A stretch of 64,000 bases of DNA, from contig JANXNI010000088.1 in the NCBI GenBank assembly GCA_025354165.1, forward strand, positions 1 through 64,000, read 5' to 3'. The translations under genes were made by a program, and so were the position numbers. Below, one piece after another: positions 1 to 9,623 of this stretch; position 1 is the first letter of the stretch; the number at the start of each line of letters is the position of its first letter. Source of the stretch: Burkholderiales bacterium (GTDB taxonomy: Bacteria; Pseudomonadota; Gammaproteobacteria; Burkholderiales; Casimicrobiaceae). The notes below the pieces were generated by a model. That model was not told the origin of the DNA. It was given only the letters and a program-made list of their open reading frames with translations, and did not search any database.

Positions 1-30
1 CATGCCCATGCCGTTGAGTAGTGCGGACGC

Positions 31-49
31 GTGGGCAGAGGCTGCCCAC
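31..49 (-). terminator. Hairpin past the GNAT gene (REP-like half)
   Basis: A perfect 8-bp stem, GTGGGCAG and CTGCCCAC around AGG, lies about 18 bp beyond the stop codon of the leftward GNAT gene. It is followed by a direct duplication of CTACGAATCT. There is no T-tract, so it could be a 3'-end stabilising hairpin or half of a dispersed palindromic repeat rather than a classical terminator. Confidence 0.4.
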
Positions 50-66
50 CCTACGAATCTACGAAT

Positions 67-555
67 CTATAACTCCGCAAGCAACGATTTCTCAAACCGC
101 ACCGCGTCTTCCACGCCCCGGTAGTAGCTCACACGCACGCCGATTTCGTTGAACCCGTTCTGCTTGTAAAACGCCCGCGCCTCATAGTGGCCAGAGCGCG
201 CTTCGAGCACAATCGTATTGATGCCCGCTGTGCGCGCCGTAGATTCCAGCCACGACATCGACGCGCTTCCGATCCCGCAACGGCGATACGCGGCATCCAC
301 CGCGAAGAGGACGATATGCGCCGTATCGTCGCCATATTTCAGGATCGCGAATCCGGCGACTTCGCCCGCGAGATCATGTTTGCGAGCAACGATCACGTTC
401 GTCGCGTCATCGCGCAAAGCCTTTAACACCCGAGGCGCGGTCCACGACCAGCCCAGCCCCTGCTCAATCACATTACGCGACAAATTGGCGATGGCGCTGG
501 CGTCCGCGCTTGTCGCCAACTCAATCAGTTGATGTTCGGCTTTAATGAATTGCAA
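67..555 (-). CDS. GNAT-family N-acetyltransferase
   Basis: This 162-residue protein has the size and layout of a single-domain GNAT acetyltransferase, which moves an acetyl group from acetyl-CoA to an amine. The acetyl-CoA loop is visible as RRCGIGSASM (about residues 91-100), matching the R/Q-x-x-G-x-G/A pattern. It is followed by the family's terminal section with EARSGHYEARAFYKQNGF, where the Y-x-x-x-G-F segment normally lines the cofactor pocket. The substrate cannot be told from sequence. The ATG start at 555 gives a normal family length. The gene stands alone, facing left, with a hairpin just past its stop. Confidence 0.85.
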   Translation of the reverse strand: MQFIKAEHQLIELATSADASAIANLSRNVIEQGLGWSWTAPRVLKALRDDATNVIVARKHDLAGEVAGFAILKYGDDTAHIVLFAVDAAYRRCGIGSASMSWLESTARTAGINTIVLEARSGHYEARAFYKQNGFNEIGVRVSYYRGVEDAVRFEKSLLAEL

Positions 556-655
556 CTGTACACAAATGCGAGCATCCGAGCTACGCCGCGCCGCGCTTTC
601 GCAAACGCATTAAGCCCGCCATCCTTCACCAGATAATTCAATCGAGGGCTAACGC

Positions 656-944
656 ATGAATCGTTTGTTTCAGCATCGCTTCATGAACCTGAGCGCCGTC
701 GTCGCTGCGATCACCTTCGCCAGCGATCACGCCGCCTCCGTCTGCCCGTTCGACAAATACAGCCTCTAGCTCCCATGCGTTGGACCAGCTTGATTTGCCA
801 CCTTTTGTCCAAGGACAATAAATTGCTGCGTGCCACCTGATCGTTCGCCCGGCTCAGGATGAAGGCGAGATTGCCAAACTCAAGGCAAATTGTGCCGCGC
901 TCGCCGCGTGACTAACCGCGATTGAGAAAAAGCTCGAACCCTAG
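656..944 (+). pseudogene. Decayed remnant of the dockerin-like/S74 surface protein
   Basis: Two short stretches match the ends of the intact gene at 1225-2979, with the middle missing. The first (656-769) reads as a 37-codon signal-peptide start ending in ASVCPFDKYSL then stop, resembling the ASCPFDNGGSD of the intact gene. The second (about 859-944) reads DEGEIAKLKA, then an in-frame TGA, then LTAIEKKLEP and stop, resembling the C-terminal coiled coil DSEIAKLKAAL...LAAIEKRLGL. I infer a third paralogue that lost about 1.5 kb internally and is no longer functional. Confidence 0.7.
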
Positions 945-971
945 CCTGCGGGTCTGGAATAAACAGCAGAC

Positions 972-1085
972 AGCTTTTTGCCTAAAGCACCTACCGCTTG
1001 GGGCTAAGCGCACGTTTTATCCGATAGCGACTTAATTTTTTTGCTCGTCCAGCACCGGTGAAATAATAATTTCGGCAAAATAGCT
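972..1085. repeat. 114-bp palindromic element, copy A
   Basis: AGCT to AGCT spans exactly 114 bp, with the flanks pairing further (AC outside left, GT outside right). GGGGCTA sits at element positions 29-35, as in better copies. The dyad hexamer is AGCGAC instead of GTCGAC. Arm pairing is the weakest of the set, so it looks like an old copy. It begins 27 bp after the last stop of the decayed remnant and lies upstream of the next gene. Confidence 0.6.
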
Positions 1086-1224
1086 GTAGGACGTTTTGTC
1101 AAGCTTGTTGCGCTTTGCGGACGGGAAGCAGATGATGCTGACTTCGGTGGCCGTAATTTCGCGTTCAATCCGTCTGCACGCGTGTCACGGTGCTTTTTTA
1201 TCGTGCAGTTACTGGAGAATCATC

Positions 1225-2979
1225 GTGCTCAAGCGCTTATCCGGCTCCGTGCTTTTGTCGTACGTTTCCTCGTGCTGTTACCTCGCAACCTCTCATCGTC
1301 GCCGCGGGGTTGTACTCTTGATAAGTGTGCTGTTGGCTACGACCACTAGCACCGCGATGGCAGTGGCCAGCTGCCCGTTCGACAACGGGGGCTCCGACGC
1401 ACTCAACGACGGCGTAGTGCTCACGCGCTATGCGCTCGGGATCGCAGGCGCGCCGATGATCGCCAGCACGCGGTACGCGAGCCTTGATCCCTTGCAGGTC
1501 AAGGCTAATATCGAATGCGTCGGCTGCGCGCTCGACATGAATGGCGATGGGCAAATTGACTATGTAGACACTACCATCATCGCGCGGCATCTGGCGGGCT
1601 TCACCGGAGCATCGCTCACCGCCGGCTTGGCGCTCGGAAGCGGAACCCGGCCCAATCTCGCCGCAGTCACCAGCTTCCTGGTCAACGGCTGCGGCACGAC
1701 CGGCGGCACCATCACCAGCATTGCCACCAGCGCAGGAATCCTCGGCGGGCCGATCACTTCGTCGGGAACGCTGAGCGCCGACACGACTTACTTGCAGCGC
1801 CGCGTGGCGAGCAACTGCGCAGCGGGCTCAGCCATCAACGCCATCGCCGCCGATGGCACGGTTAGCTGCGCCGTCACAGGACAGGCCAACGCTTTTGTAC
1901 AGGGTGGCAATTCGTTTGGCGCCCCGGGCGTGCTGGGTACCAATGATGCGCAACCGCTGACCGTGAAAAGCGGCGGTACCGCCATCAACCTGGTTAACCA
2001 GCGCGGTGACGGATTGCGCGTCTCATCATCGTCATCTTCGACAGCACCCAATACGATCAATGGCCACGGCGGCAATGGGGTAACGGCAGGCGTACGCGGC
2101 GCAACGGTCGGCGGCGGCGGCGACGTGCCCTTCAGCACAGTCAGTGCGAACGTCGTGTCGGGCAACTACGGCACCATCTCCGGTGGCGTCGCCAATCTGG
2201 CTGCGGACTTCGCGGTCGTAGCTGGCGGCAACACTAACAGTGCCAGCAACACCGGCGGCGTTGTATCGGGCGGATTTCAGAATGCGGCACCGGGTTTTTA
2301 CGGGACCATTGCGGGCGGGGGGACAAATTTCGCAAGCGGTGACTACAGTACGGTTGCAGGAGGTGCCAATAACTCGGCAACCGGGAAATATAGTTTCGCG
2401 GCGGGTGCAGGTGCAAGCGCCGACAAGGACGGCGCATTCGTTTGGGCAGACCACACACTGGGAACCCCGTTTACTACGTCGGCGAATTGGGCTGCTGGCT
2501 TTGGGACAAACACGTTTAGTGTCCGTGCCACGGGCGGCGTCATGTTCGCCACCAGTACCAACGCGTCGGGCGTGGCGGCGACCTATTGCTACATGGGTGC
2601 TAGTGGCACTGGATGGATCTGCACCAGTGACCGCAACGTCAAAGAGCGTATCGAGCCGATTACGCCGTCGCATGTGCTGGCGGGCGTTCTTGCGATGCCG
2701 GTGTCGACCTGGTCAATCATCGGCTCAAAAGTCCGACAAATGGGCCCGATGGCGCAGGATTTCTATCGCGCGTTCGGGCTCGGTGAGACTGACAAAGCGA
2801 TCAATTCGATTGACGTAGGCGGAGTTGCGTTTGCAGCGATTCAGGGTTTAAATGAGAAGCTGTCGGCGCAGCTTCGCACAAAGGATTCCGAGATCGCGAA
2901 ACTTAAGGCTGCGCTCGCAGAGCGCTCGGCCAGGCACGACGCGCGACTGGCCGCTATCGAGAAGCGGTTGGGGCTTTAG
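1225..2979 (+). CDS. Secreted protein: dockerin-like, YadA-head-like and S74 chaperone domains
   Basis: The chosen GTG start has GGAG six bases upstream and gives a clean signal peptide ending near AMAVAS (584 residues); the longer open frame upstream lacks these features. After the signal comes a dockerin-like segment with two calcium-loop-type motifs (NDGVVLTRYALG and DMNGDGQIDYVD, about residues 55-115) and conserved cysteines. A Gly/Ala/Asn-rich region with repeated GTIxGG and AVAGG units resembles the left-handed beta-roll head of trimeric adhesins (about 300-420). From about residue 467 an intramolecular chaperone domain of the endosialidase/S74 type starts with SDRNVKERIEPI, followed by a short coiled coil. 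Known S74 domains trimerise and cleave themselves off, so a trimeric surface or extracellular fibre is inferred. Its stop codon overlaps a 114-bp palindromic element. Confidence 0.75.
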   Translation: MLKRLSGSVLLSYVSSCCYLATSHRRRGVVLLISVLLATTTSTAMAVASCPFDNGGSDALNDGVVLTRYALGIAGAPMIASTRYASLDPLQVKANIECVGCALDMNGDGQIDYVDTTIIARHLAGFTGASLTAGLALGSGTRPNLAAVTSFLVNGCGTTGGTITSIATSAGILGGPITSSGTLSADTTYLQRRVASNCAAGSAINAIAADGTVSCAVTGQANAFVQGGNSFGAPGVLGTNDAQPLTVKSGGTAINLVNQRGDGLRVSSSSSSTAPNTINGHGGNGVTAGVRGATVGGGGDVPFSTVSANVVSGNYGTISGGVANLAADFAVVAGGNTNSASNTGGVVSGGFQNAAPGFYGTIAGGGTNFASGDYSTVAGGANNSATGKYSFAAGAGASADKDGAFVWADHTLGTPFTTSANWAAGFGTNTFSVRATGGVMFATSTNASGVAATYCYMGASGTGWICTSDRNVKERIEPITPSHVLAGVLAMPVSTWSIIGSKVRQMGPMAQDFYRAFGLGETDKAINSIDVGGVAFAAIQGLNEKLSAQLRTKDSEIAKLKAALAERSARHDARLAAIEKRLGL

Positions 2980-3091
2980 CTTTTCGCTGTACGCACCATT
3001 TCATGGGGGCTAAAGAGCGCTTTACGCAGTTGTCGATAAACTCGGTTTTGACGCATCAGCCCCCATAAAATAGTTGTTACAAAGAAAAGCT
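2978..3091. repeat. 114-bp palindromic element, copy B
   Basis: A good copy: AGCTTTTCGCTG at the left end, GTCGAT on the dyad (positions 55-60), and GGGGGCT in both arms, a five-G variant shared by the two arms of this copy only. The first two bases are the last two of the TAG stop of the upstream gene. It ends 124 bp before the start of the next paralogue. Confidence 0.9.
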
Positions 3092-3215
3092 GTCAACCAC
3101 CGCTTTTGTTGTAGACGCGATGACGCCAACGGCGTGACAATCAATGACCGACTTTCGGACGCGATTGCGTTTAATTCCACGATCATTTGAATCACGCGTT
3201 TTTTCCGGAGGTGCC

Positions 3216-4744
3216 ATGAATCACAGCAGCGGGTTACGCGCTTCAGCGCACTGGGTTTGTTTGGCTTTTGGCGCCCTTCCACATCATCATGTCCGCTTTC
3301 GCACGAAGCTTCTATCGGCAATGTTGGCGGGCTTGAGTGTGGTCCGTGTGGCGACGGCAGCATCAACTTGCCCGTTCGACACCGGCGGCTCCGACGCGAT
3401 CAACGATGGGGTCGTGCTTACGCGCATGCGCTGGGCATCACGGGCGCGCCGCTGGTCGCCAGCACTCGCTACGCGAGCCTTGACCCGTTGCAGGTGAAGG
3501 CGAACATCGAATGCGTCGGTTGCGCGCTGGATATCAATGGCGACGGCGTGGTCGATTCAGTAGACACCACCATCATCGCGCGGCACCTGGCGGGCTTTCA
3601 GGGCGCGTCGCTGACCGCCGGTCTCGCGCTTGGCAACGGCACGCGGCCCGATGTGGCGTCGGTGGTGAGCTTCCTCGCAAACGGCTGCGCGGTGGGTGGG
3701 GCGATCAATGCCTTTGTGCAGAACGGCAATTCGTTTGGCGCGCCCGCAGTGCTGGGCACGAACGACAGCCAGCCGGTGACGGTGAAGACGAATCAATCCA
3801 CGATCAAGCTCTTGGTTGATCCGGCAAATGGAGATGACGGGTTGCGGATTTCTTATGCGGCGCAAGGTTCCGACATCTCGCCGAACACCGTGAATGGCAG
3901 TCGCACTAACAGTGTTGCTGCTGGGATCGTCGGCGCGACTATTGCCGGCGGCGGTAAGCACGATACTGCAGGCGCAGACTTTCCGAATCAGATCAATGGA
4001 AACTATGGCACGATCGGCGGCGGCTATCGAAACACGATCGCGTCGAGTGGATATGAGGGAACGATCAGCGGCGGCTTCTACAACAGCGTTTCCGGCCCCG
4101 ACGCTGTCGTTGGCGGTGGCATCAGCAATACCGCCGGTGCGGGGTCGGGTAGCCAAAGCCAGACGGTCGCAGGGGGTAATTCAAATGTCGCCAGCGGTGA
4201 TTTCAGCGCCGTCCCCGGCGGTCTCCACAACACCGCCGGTGGCAGCTACAGCTTCGCAGCAGGTCGACGGGCGAAGGCGACTAACCAGGGCGCGTTCGTC
4301 TGGGGCGACAGCACCGATGCCGACGTCACCGCCACTGGCAACGACCAGTTCGTGATCCGCGCCAACGGCGGCATTCGTTTGCCGGGTGCGGGCGAGAACC
4401 AGCCTAACAATCCCACCAAGCAAAGCGGCACCAATGTGTTCACCCACGTGGTGCCCGCAAGCGGGCCGTGCAACACCGTCGGGGGATTCGGGCTGTCACG
4501 CACGGCGATTGATCATCCGCTCACCAACGGCAAACCGAACGCGATTCTGGTGGTGACTGCCAACATCGGCGTGCGCACGCAAAATATCCCGTTCTACGCT
4601 AAACCGGTGGACGTGATGTACGACGATGATGGCGGAAGCGGGTGCACCGTGTCATCGACTGGGCGCTGGATGATCGTAAATCCCAACGGCGATCAAAACA
4701 TGGTGGCAGGCATGAAATTCAACGTGTTTGTGATTAATCCGTAG
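3216..4744 (+). pseudogene. Frameshifted paralogue of the dockerin-like/YadA-head-like protein
   Basis: The start ATG at 3216 follows a strong GGAGG. The frame encodes a signal peptide and ASTCPFDTGGSDAINDGV, then breaks. Comparison with the paralogue at 1225-2979 shows one T missing between 3425 and 3426 (ACGCGC[T]ATGCG), after which LGITGAPLVASTRYASLDP continues in the -1 frame to 4744. There is no slippery homopolymer at the break, so programmed frameshifting is not suggested; a true inactivating mutation or an assembly error is more likely. The downstream part keeps the second calcium-loop motif and beta-roll repeats, but instead of an S74 domain it ends in a different unrecognised beta-rich domain (about 120 residues). 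Confidence 0.7.
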
Positions 4745-4794
4745 GGCGGTGGGAGCGGTTTCACGGCGATGGGTTGTTGCCCAGCGCGTGATGC

Positions 4795-4908
4795 CACTTT
4801 TCGCTGAGAACGCCGTTTCATAGGGGCTATAGGCGATATTATGGAATAGTCGCCTTTCACAAAAAACGGCATCTAGCCCTTATAAAACAAGCATTTCAGA
4901 AAAAAGCT
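4795..4908. repeat. 114-bp palindromic element, copy C
   Basis: It lies between converging genes, 50 bp after one stop and 29 bp before the other. The left end is degenerate (CACTTTTCGCTG) and the right arm ends in AGCT. GTCG is on the dyad, and AGGGGCTA/TAGCCCTT sit at the expected arm positions. Confidence 0.85.
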
Positions 4909-4937
4909 ATACCGAGCCCATGCGCAATGGCACCACG

Positions 4938-5999
4938 CTACTTGCGCCTAATCCCCAAAACGCTCGGATCATTCGTGTTGATCGCTTTGACAAAAAAACG
5001 CACCTGCTGATCCAGGGCGTTGGTCGCTAGCCCGTCGCGCACCATCGCTGCACTGACCGCTGAGGGCAAGTCGTCGCCCGCGCACGCACCAAACTGCCAG
5101 CACGCGTCCCGCAGTGCAAGGCTGTCGCGCCCGCAGTACGCCCCGAGTTGACACAGCGCGAGCTGCCAGGCGAGCGAGCTCGACGCTGCCGCCGAGGCAT
5201 CGCCACCGACGAACGCAGCGCCCAACGCGGGGGCAATTTGCGCGCCCATTAGCGAAAGTACCGCCATGTTTTTTTCGCTCATCGCGTTGGTGATGACGGA
5301 GAGCTGTTCTGCCGAGAGCGATTTGTAGTTTAAATCTGGGCTCAACTGGCTTATGACGGCGCCCGCGTTCGATCCCTTGTTGGTCAATTGAGTCATTGCG
5401 GCGTCGGCATCCGTTCGCACCGAGGTTACGTTGAAATCTTTGCAACTTTCGGTGATCCAGCGGGCGTTGTCGAGACGCCGCGGATCGGTCGCATCGATGC
5501 CGGCCGTCGAGGTTTTGGCACGCATCGAGATGGGCGGCGGTCCCCCGGATGCGGCCTGCGCTTTAGCGTCTGCAGCCGTGTGAGCCAGACAAAAATCAAC
5601 GAGCAGCAACGAAAGGGCATTTAGTTGTGCGTCGTCTGCCTTGGCCGCGTCGGCAATTGCGCGGGCGATATTTCGGTGTGACAGGACTTCAGCGACCCGG
5701 GCTTGCCCAGGCCGCAATTTCTCCGGCGCTGAAGGCGACGGCAGTGCTGGCAAGTCGAGGGCCGTCGCGCGCTGACTGCCACTGCTTTGTCCGGCGCTAA
5801 CCTCGATAGGCGCTTGCACGACGATTCGGGATTCGTTGCTGCCGGCTTGTCCCGAAGCCGACGAAGCGTTCGCTTTTGTACGCGAGGCGTCGGCGGTGTT
5901 TGACGACGAATAGCCGAAACTAAAGCTATCGCGCCAATACCAACCGGCCAGCGCGAGAAGCGCCAACACGGAGAGAAGGACGTGCGCTCGTTTCACCAA
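4938..5999 (-). CDS. Uncharacterised envelope-anchored protein
   Basis: I do not recognise a family. The 353-residue product starts with a basic tip and one hydrophobic segment (about residues 7-23), so it is probably exported and anchored in the inner membrane facing the periplasm. A low-complexity Ser/Ala/Gly linker follows (about 30-75), then an Ala-rich, mostly helical domain. A cluster of cysteines near the C-terminus (LCQLGAYCGRDS and ACWQFGACAGDD) suggests disulfides. It sits alone, downstream of hemA on the same strand with a 53-bp gap, and converges on the frameshifted paralogue. A function cannot be assigned. Confidence 0.65.
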   Translation of the reverse strand: MVKRAHVLLSVLALLALAGWYWRDSFSFGYSSSNTADASRTKANASSASGQAGSNESRIVVQAPIEVSAGQSSGSQRATALDLPALPSPSAPEKLRPGQARVAEVLSHRNIARAIADAAKADDAQLNALSLLLVDFCLAHTAADAKAQAASGGPPPISMRAKTSTAGIDATDPRRLDNARWITESCKDFNVTSVRTDADAAMTQLTNKGSNAGAVISQLSPDLNYKSLSAEQLSVITNAMSEKNMAVLSLMGAQIAPALGAAFVGGDASAAASSSLAWQLALCQLGAYCGRDSLALRDACWQFGACAGDDLPSAVSAAMVRDGLATNALDQQVRFFVKAINTNDPSVLGIRRK

Positions 6000-6052
6000 A
6001 GTGCAGCCCTAAAGTTCAAGGAACGTAGCGCGCCAAAACTTCGAACGCGGGC

Positions 6053-7291
6053 CTAGGCCGCGATCGCCTGCGCCTGCCGCTTAAGCCCCAACAAAGACCA
6101 TTCTTCATCGAGCGCTGCGAGCAGATGATCGGCCATTGCGCCCGTGTGACAGGGGCCAGGCGCGATACGAATACGCTCAGTGCCGCGAGTGACGGTGGGG
6201 AAATTGATCGGTTGCAGGTAAATCCTGTGCCGCTCCTGCAGGCGGTCGGTGAGCGTTTTCACTTTCACCGGATCGCCGACGAACACCGGCACGATGTGCG
6301 ACTGACTGGGCATCACCGGCAGGCCGATGGCGGTGAGGCGGGCCTTGATTTCGGTGACGCGTTCGCGTTGCAGGCGGCGCTCTTCCTGACTCTGCATCAG
6401 GTGCGAGACGCTGGCAATCGCGCCTGCGGCCAGCACTGGCGCGAGCGAGGTGGAGAAGATAAACGACGCGCCGAAGCTCCTGATGCAATCAACCACCGCC
6501 GTGTCACCGGTGACGTAGCCGCCCTGCATCCCGAAGGCTTTGCCGAGCGTGCCCTGAATGACGTCGATCTGGTCGGCGACACCCATTTCCTGTGATACGC
6601 CGCCGCCGCGCGCGCCGTACATGCCAACGGCGTGCACTTCGTCGAGATACGTCATCGCGCCGTATTTTTTGGCGACGCGCGCGATTTCACCGATGGGTGA
6701 GATGTTGCCGCTCATCGAATACACGCTTTCGAACACCACGAGTTTCGGGCGCTCCGGGCTGATGCTGGCCAGCTTGGCTTCGAGATCGGCGACGTTGTTG
6801 TGCTCAAAAATCACGCGATCACAACCAGCGCGGCGAATGCCTTCGATCATCGAATTGTGGTTGTCCCCGTCGGAGAGGACGACCATCCCCGGCAACAGCG
6901 ATCCAAGCACCGTGAGCGCGGCCAGATTGGCGCTGTAGCCAGAGGTGAAGGTGAGGGCGGCGGGTTTGTCGTGCAGCGCGGCGAGCAGACGCTCAAGCTC
7001 CACGTGCAGCGCGTTGGTGCCACCGATATTGCGGGTGCCGCCAGCGCCGGTAGCGCCGTCGTCGATCGCTTTGTGCATCGCGGCGCGCACCTCAGGGTGG
7101 TGGCCCATGCCCAGATAATCGTTCGAGCACCAGGTGACGACCTCGGTCATGCCTTCGGGGCCAGCCCATTGCACTTTGGGGAAGTGCCCCGCAGGGCGCT
7201 GAAGCTCTGCGAAAATTCGATAACGGCCTTCGCGCTTTAACGCATCGATGCGTTGGGCGAAGAGAGCGGAGTAATCATTTGAGCGGATCAA
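6053..7291 (-). CDS. hemA: 5-aminolevulinate synthase (C4 pathway)
   Basis: A PLP enzyme of the alpha-oxoamine synthase family that condenses glycine and succinyl-CoA to 5-aminolevulinate, the first step of tetrapyrrole synthesis. Diagnostic segments are [11 protein letters not shown] (residues 82-92, characteristic of ALAS rather than BioF or Kbl), [28 protein letters not shown] (Asp217), and GTLGKAFG with the PLP lysine at 251. The C-terminal part with [16 protein letters not shown] also fits ALAS. At 412 residues it has the normal length; a TTG start at 7291 is needed because no upstream in-frame ATG or GTG exists. It is transcribed away from folP with only 6 bp between the two starts. Most betaproteobacteria make ALA from glutamyl-tRNA, so this gene is unusual here and may have been acquired. 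Confidence 0.88.
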   Translation of the reverse strand: MIRSNDYSALFAQRIDALKREGRYRIFAELQRPAGHFPKVQWAGPEGMTEVVTWCSNDYLGMGHHPEVRAAMHKAIDDGATGAGGTRNIGGTNALHVELERLLAALHDKPAALTFTSGYSANLAALTVLGSLLPGMVVLSDGDNHNSMIEGIRRAGCDRVIFEHNNVADLEAKLASISPERPKLVVFESVYSMSGNISPIGEIARVAKKYGAMTYLDEVHAVGMYGARGGGVSQEMGVADQIDVIQGTLGKAFGMQGGYVTGDTAVVDCIRSFGASFIFSTSLAPVLAAGAIASVSHLMQSQEERRLQRERVTEIKARLTAIGLPVMPSQSHIVPVFVGDPVKVKTLTDRLQERHRIYLQPINFPTVTRGTERIRIAPGPCHTGAMADHLLAALDEEWSLLGLKRQAQAIAA

Positions 7292-7297
7292 AACACG

Positions 7298-8188
7298 GTG
7301 CTTTCACAGTCGATACCTGATTTTACGGCGCAAACGCCTGCATACGTCGGCAAGGCGGTTTGGCGCACCGGGCGGTTTTCGTGGCCGGTGCGGATGGAAG
7401 ATCGCCCCTTAGTGATGGGCATTGTCAACGTAACGCCTGATTCTTTCTCTGACGGCGGTCAACATATGACCACTGAATTGGCGATTCGTCACGGCGAATT
7501 GTTGATCGCTGAGGGGGCCGACATGCTTGACGTCGGCGGCGAATCGACACGGCCCGGTGCGCCGGAGGTGAGCGTCGAGACTGAGCTGGCGCGGGTGTTG
7601 CCGGTGATTCGGGCGCTGGCAGCGGCTGGCCATTGCGTGTCGATCGACAGCCGTAGGCCTGATGTAATGCGGGAGGCCATTGTGGCTGGCGCGTCGATCG
7701 TCAACGATGTGATGGCCTTGACTGCGCCGGGAGCGGTTGCCGTTTGTGCCGAAAGCGATGTAGGCGTGGTGCTGATGCACATGCAGGGGCAGCCGCGAAC
7801 GATGCAGGCTGCGCCCGTGTACGGCAACGTGGTTGCCGAGGTGAGCGAGTTTTTGCGTTTGCGAGCGCTGGTTTGCGTGACGGAGGGGATGTCTCGCGAG
7901 CGGATTGCCCTGGATCCGGGGTTTGGCTTCGGCAAAACGCTGGAACACAATTTAGAGCTGACCCAACAGCTACATCGGTTGCTCGCGCTTGGCTACCCGG
8001 TACTCGCCGGATGGTCGCGTAAAGGCACGCTGGGCAGGCTCACAGGGCGCACACTGGCGGTGGAGCGCGTGCATGCGAGCGTGGCAGCGGCGCTGGTGTG
8101 TGTGCAGCGTGGTGCGCGGATTGTGCGGGTGCATGATGTGGCGGCAACGGTGGATGCGCTTAAGGTTTGGCGCGCGATGTCGTTGTAG
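7298..8188 (+). CDS. folP: Dihydropteroate synthase
   Basis: Cytoplasmic enzyme joining p-aminobenzoate to 6-hydroxymethyl-dihydropterin pyrophosphate in folate synthesis; the target of sulfonamides. The TIM-barrel signatures are all present: [26 protein letters not shown], a conserved [10 protein letters not shown] strand, DPGFGFGKT and [13 protein letters not shown]. At 296 residues it is slightly longer than usual at the N-terminus, using a GTG start at 7298. The gene is divergent from hemA and precedes glmM, the common proteobacterial arrangement. Its TAG stop lies inside a REPIN-like repeat (TTGTAGGAGCGG), so the repeat defines the end of the protein. Confidence 0.95.
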   Translation: MLSQSIPDFTAQTPAYVGKAVWRTGRFSWPVRMEDRPLVMGIVNVTPDSFSDGGQHMTTELAIRHGELLIAEGADMLDVGGESTRPGAPEVSVETELARVLPVIRALAAAGHCVSIDSRRPDVMREAIVAGASIVNDVMALTAPGAVAVCAESDVGVVLMHMQGQPRTMQAAPVYGNVVAEVSEFLRLRALVCVTEGMSRERIALDPGFGFGKTLEHNLELTQQLHRLLALGYPVLAGWSRKGTLGRLTGRTLAVERVHASVAAALVCVQRGARIVRVHDVAATVDALKVWRAMSL

Positions 8189-8254
8189 GAGCGGCTTGCC
8201 GCGACCAACCGTTGACATGCCTCCGAACTGGGTCACGGCAAGCCGCTCCTACAA
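8183..8254. repeat. 72-bp REPIN-like inverted pair
   Basis: Two REP-like arms face each other: TTGTAGGAGCGGCTTGCCG on the left, and its near-perfect complement ending in CTCCTACAA on the right (22 of 23 positions match). The unit resembles the GTAGGAGCGG-type REP sequences known from Pseudomonas and Xanthomonas. It fills the folP-glmM gap and supplies folP's stop codon. The second copy at 22982 is also 72 bp. Confidence 0.85.
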
Positions 8255-8262
8255 TACCGCGC

Positions 8263-9606
8263 ATGAACCAAAGAAAATATTTCGGCACCGACGGGGTGCG
8301 CGGCGAAGTGGGCGTAGCGCCGATTACGCCGGACTTCATCATGCAGTTGGGGCACGCGACGGGGCGCGTGTTGCGCTCGCAGGCCAAAGCGGGAAAACGG
8401 CCTTCCGTATTGATCGGCAAAGACACACGCATTTCCGGTTACATGCTCGAAGCTGCGCTGGAAGCGGGTTTGTCTGCGGCCGGTGTTGACACCGTGCTGA
8501 CCGGGCCGCTGCCGACGCCTGCGATTGCATACCTGACGCGCGCGCTACGCCTGCAGGCCGGGCTTGTAATTTCGGCCTCGCACAATCCATTTCAGGATAA
8601 CGGCATCAAGTTTTTCAATCATCGCGGCGACAAGTTGTCCGATGCCGCCGAATTTGAAATCGAGGCTGAAATTGATCACGGATTGCGCTGCGTTCCGTCG
8701 GGCGAACTCGGCAAGGCGAAACGGCTCAATGATGCGCCGGGTCGCTACGTGGAGTTTTGCAAGCGGGCGTTTCCGTCAGAGCTGTCACTGAGCGGGCTGA
8801 AGATGGTGGTGGATTGTGCGCATGGTGCCGCATATCAAGTGGCACCCGCCGTCTTTCACGAACTGGGCGCGGAAGTGGTGAGCCTCGGCGTTTCGCCGGA
8901 CGGTTTGAACATCAATAAAGGCGTGGGTGCGACTCATTCGGAATACATCGCCGAGATGGTCGTGAAGCATGAAGCCGATATTGGCGTTGCGCTCGATGGT
9001 GACGCGGATCGCCTGCTGATGGCGGATGCGAACGGCACGCTCTACGACGGCGATCAGCTCGTCTACATCATTGCGTCGCATCGAAAAATGCGCGGCGAAT
9101 TGGGCGGTGGTGTGGTTGGCACGCAGATGACGAATTACGGTCTGGAGATGGCGTTTGCGCGGCGAGGCGTTGAGTTTGCCCGTGCCAGAGTCGGCGATCG
9201 TTACGTGCTGGAAATTCTGCGCGAAAAGCAGTGGTTGATTGGCGGCGAAAATTCGGGCCATATTTTGTGCCTTGATCGGCATACAACGGGCGACGCAATA
9301 ATCGCAGCGCTTGAAGTGTTGCGCGCGCTGGTCGAGCGCGGCGTGTCGCTGTCGGAAGCAGCGAAGGACGTGAGCCTGTTGCCACAAGAGCTCATCAATG
9401 TCCGCATCGACAAGGCCTCACCGTGGGCCGACAAGCCGGGCGTGAAGGCAGTGCTTGCCGATTGGGAATCGCAACTCGTGGGGCGCGGTCGCATTTTGCT
9501 GCGGCCCTCCGGAACCGAGCCGGTCGTGCGCGTGATGGTGGAGGCCGAGGATGCAGCGATGGCGCGCAGCGGGGCCGAGGCGATCGCTGCGGCGGTGGCA
9601 GCGTAA
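8263..9606 (+). CDS. glmM: Phosphoglucosamine mutase
   Basis: Converts glucosamine-6-phosphate to glucosamine-1-phosphate on the way to UDP-GlcNAc, needed for peptidoglycan and lipopolysaccharide. The start at 8263 gives [14 protein letters not shown], the family's typical N-terminus; the open frame extends upstream only through the repeat. The phosphoserine loop ISASHNP (Ser106), the metal-binding DGDADR, and the C-terminal phosphate-binding [14 protein letters not shown] are all intact. At 447 residues the length is standard. It follows folP across a 74-bp gap filled by the REPIN, probably in one operon. Confidence 0.95.
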   Translation: MNQRKYFGTDGVRGEVGVAPITPDFIMQLGHATGRVLRSQAKAGKRPSVLIGKDTRISGYMLEAALEAGLSAAGVDTVLTGPLPTPAIAYLTRALRLQAGLVISASHNPFQDNGIKFFNHRGDKLSDAAEFEIEAEIDHGLRCVPSGELGKAKRLNDAPGRYVEFCKRAFPSELSLSGLKMVVDCAHGAAYQVAPAVFHELGAEVVSLGVSPDGLNINKGVGATHSEYIAEMVVKHEADIGVALDGDADRLLMADANGTLYDGDQLVYIIASHRKMRGELGGGVVGTQMTNYGLEMAFARRGVEFARARVGDRYVLEILREKQWLIGGENSGHILCLDRHTTGDAIIAALEVLRALVERGVSLSEAAKDVSLLPQELINVRIDKASPWADKPGVKAVLADWESQLVGRGRILLRPSGTEPVVRVMVEAEDAAMARSGAEAIAAAVAA

Positions 9607-9623
9607 TTGCTTAGGCTTTAGCC

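Noticed and set aside
2032-2673. 213-codon antisense frame inside the dockerin-like/S74 gene
   Set aside because: Shadow of a Gly/Ala-rich gene; Arg/Cys-rich translation typical for the reverse of such coding sequence.
3257-3424. N-terminal part of the open frame that continues to 4744
   Set aside because: Before the frameshift point this frame is a shadow; the true N-terminus with signal peptide is in the other frame from 3216.
3420-3431. Programmed ribosomal frameshift at the break of the second dockerin-like gene
   Set aside because: No slippery heptamer or homopolymer and no downstream structure that stands out; a single missing T explains the break.
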